Source: Ascoidea tarda (nom. inval.) (taxonomy: Eukaryota > Ascomycota > Saccharomycetes > Ascoideales > Ascoideaceae). From it: a stretch of DNA of 28,103 nucleotides. A program made the position numbers and the translations under genes. Below, piece after piece: positions 26,022-28,103 of the stretch (positions are counted from its first letter, which is position 1; every line of letters begins with the position of its first letter). The stretch lies in NCBI GenBank assembly GCA_030560485.1, contig JAKTTS010000171.1, positions 1-28,103 of the forward strand. Direction: 5' to 3'. The notes beneath the pieces are model-generated. The model had not been told where the DNA came from. It did no database searches and saw only the letters and a list, made by a program, of their open reading frames with translations.

Positions 26022-28103
26022 GATCCTATTAAATCAATAACAAAACAAGCTTCCTTAAATACTACGGATTTTGCTAACAAATGGAGACAGGTTAGAGCCT
26101 GTGCAAGGTGCCACCGATTAAAGATGAGATGTGCTTATGATGACCCAAGTTACACCTCATGCAAAAGATGTTTTTCTGCTGGTGTTGAGTGCTCTTTGTA
26201 TCATGATCCAACCTCAAAATTTAAAACAACGAGACCAAGAAAAAAACAAAAAACTAATTTGAAAAGCAAAAAATTATCTGCAAATTCCTCTAATATAAAT
26301 CCAATAATGTCAATTGACGATGCAATAGAACAATTATTCCAATCTGTTGATTACTTGAAAAAAACAACCTCTTCAACCAATTCTCTTTCTTCCGTTACAA
26401 ATAATGATAAAACAAATAATACTAATACTAATACCAATAATGATAACGATGACGATAATGATAAAAATAATAATAACACTGATACCACTAATCCCACTAA
26501 CAAAGACAATAGACAATCTTTAAACTCAATCAAAAATGACATTGATAGACTATATGCATCCCAAAATCAATTGTTAGAATTACAGTTAACTCTATCAAAT
26601 ATAATTGAAGAAAAAACAGCTCTTTATAACCAAAAATACTCATTATCAACCTCAAATCCATCAAATCTAAACATTAATCCCACACAATCAATTTCTTCTC
26701 AATACTTAAACAGATCATCATCCTATTCAAGTTTAAAAGAAGGCCCGGTTCATATTATATCCAAATTGCCCCCGATTCCCTATGAAAGAAATTTATTGGA
26801 AGAATTAATTAGACTAAAATTCTTAACTTATCAAACCGCAATATCAAAATTTAATTTTTTTAAATCAAACTTATTACCTTATTGGCCTATACTTAAAATC
26901 CCCCTACATTATTCTTTTGATTACATGATAAAAAATAAACCTCTCCTACTATTGGCATGCATCATTGCAACTTGTTTAAATAAAAATGATGTGGAACTAC
27001 ACGATAAATTATCATATTACTTGGAAAAAAATTTGTCTCAAAGAGTTTGTATAACTGGTGATATTTTAATTGATATAATATCTTGCTATTTAATTCTTTG
27101 TATTTGGAATTCTCCTCCTAAAAAATGGGGTTCTTTTAAACACCAACTAGATTTACTATTAGGCTTTAGTTTATCTTTAGTCTTGGATTTGAAAACAAAA
27201 TCTGGTGAATTTGTTAATAATAGTTTATCAAGAAATATCCCGTTATCAAATGATGAAAAAAAACTAATAAGATCCTTCCTTGCAACTTATTGCTGCGGTG
27301 CTTCTTTAGAATTAGCTTTACCCAAGTTTAAATTGGTTTCATGGAGCATAATTCACGAAAATTGTTCTTTAGCCTTGATAAGTGATTTGAATAACCAAAA
27401 TAATGATCCAAAAGACACTCAGAGATCCGATATTTATTTAAGTTATTTATCGAGATTATTATCAATCGGTCAAGAAATGCAATTATTTTTTTCAAATAGT
27501 TACTCCCTTTTTTTTAAAAATGATTCAAAGGATAATGAAAATATCAATCAATATTACACTACCAATAATGAACCTAATAATAACAAAGTAAATGAAAAAC
27601 AAACTAATGAGAATTTTGAAAAATTTTCTAAATCTTTTAACAATAAATCTGATCAAATTACTCAAACTGATCTCAAAATTGTTGTATCAGGCTTTGAAAA
27701 TAAACTACTACGGTTGATGTATGATTATAGATTAACTGATAATTCTTCAACTGCAAAAGAAAGTTATTTGGTTGGTATTACTTATAACTATATTCTTATG
27801 ACAATGTATGACCATATTATCTGCAAAATCTTAACCTCAACATTATTTTTTAATAATAATACTGATAACGATATTAATGATGCTGATGATAGTTCTCGTA
27901 CTAATTTAGAAAGTCATGAATATTTGAAAATTTATGATTTTTATCTTTTGATATTGAAAAAATTAATAAATTCAAGCAAAAATTTAATCTCTTTATTTTT
28001 AGTTACATGCCAGCAAACATTACATATTCCTACGTTTTTCAATTACAGACCAATGAATGCTTTTATTTGTTTATTGAAAGCAAAAGTTTTAATACAATTG
28101 ATT
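25863..28103 (+). CDS. Zn(II)2Cys6 transcription factor, partial (747 aa, runs off the window)
   Basis: Fungal binuclear zinc-cluster DNA-binding regulator; nuclear. The frame from ATG 25863 stays open to the last base. An Asn-rich leader (11 consecutive AAT codons near 25989-26021) precedes the cluster: Cys80, 83, 90, 100, 103 and 110 with spacing C-x2-C-x6-C-x9-C-x2-C-x6-C (ACARCHRLKMRC, then SCKRCFSAGVEC). A basic linker (TTRPRKKQKTNLKSKK) and a possible coiled coil at residues ~220-260 follow. The region from NLLPYWPILKIPLHYSF through LACIIATCL and LDLLLGFSLSLVLDL is the usual helical 'middle homology' of these factors. The x9 spacing also occurs in Leu3, so Leu3/War1-like relatives are candidates, but I cannot assign an orthologue. 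The C-terminus lies outside the window. Confidence 0.9.
25975..26021 (+). repeat. AAT trinucleotide repeat coding poly-Asn
   Basis: A mostly perfect AAT run inside the leader of the zinc-cluster factor, in frame. A likely length-variable coding microsatellite. Confidence 0.9.

Noticed and set aside
1-28103. tRNA genes, LTR or other transposon remnants, CRISPR arrays
   Set aside because: I looked for B-box-like GGTTCGANTC sequences, terminal repeats and regular spacer arrays and saw none convincing. GGTTCACCTG at ~16905 mismatches the B box at invariant positions.

Overview
This is nuclear DNA from an AT-rich budding yeast (Saccharomycotina) that is not Saccharomyces cerevisiae. The evidence is a compact set of clear fungal orthologues (KRE2/MNT1-family mannosyltransferase, HIS5, RIX7, RMT2, MET14, chitin synthase, MED6, FYV4/mS41, HNT2, TSA1 and a Zn2Cys6 regulator), long Asn/Ser/Thr-rich tracts, very few CTG codons, and short spliceosomal introns with yeast-type branch sites. 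A GH85 endo-beta-N-acetylglucosaminidase is present, which S. cerevisiae lacks. I found no tRNA, rRNA, transposon, LTR or CRISPR.

Layout. 1-2347: an unrecognised, very low-complexity protein. 2896-7952: a Golgi-type alpha-mannosyltransferase followed in the same direction by the GH85 enzyme, whose leader may carry two upstream ORFs. 8315-9603 (minus): HIS5, whose first 24 codons lie on a separate exon joined across a 56-nt intron. 9768-11008 (plus): a gene divergent from HIS5 that I do not recognise and whose reading frame changes three times, so it is a disrupted gene, a gene with sequencing indels, or partly an intron-containing gene. 11139-13657 (minus): RIX7, two exons with a 59-nt intron. 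14089-15420: RMT2, divergent from RIX7. 15589-16188 (minus): MET14. A 1.2-kb gene-free stretch leads to the chitin synthase at 17405-20815. 21177-22533: MED6 and FYV4, divergent, the same pair as neighbours YHR058C/YHR059W in S. cerevisiae. 22741-23325 (minus): HNT2. 24289-24876: TSA1 behind a motif-rich promoter. 25863 to the edge: a Zn2Cys6 transcription factor cut by the window end.

The genes are ordinary chromosomal neighbours, not one pathway. Some local pairings are suggestive: two glycan enzymes side by side (mannosyltransferase and ENGase), and RIX7 sharing a promoter region with RMT2, both acting on the 60S subunit or its proteins. Regulatory motifs fit the known biology of several genes: a Gcn4 site at HIS5, Cbf1 plus Met31/32 core sites at MET14, and Yap1, STRE and MCB motifs at TSA1.

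The clearest new results from reading the sequence are the two spliced introns (HIS5 and RIX7), which restore conserved protein sequence missing from the uninterrupted frames. The most puzzling locus is the multi-frame gene at 9768-11008.
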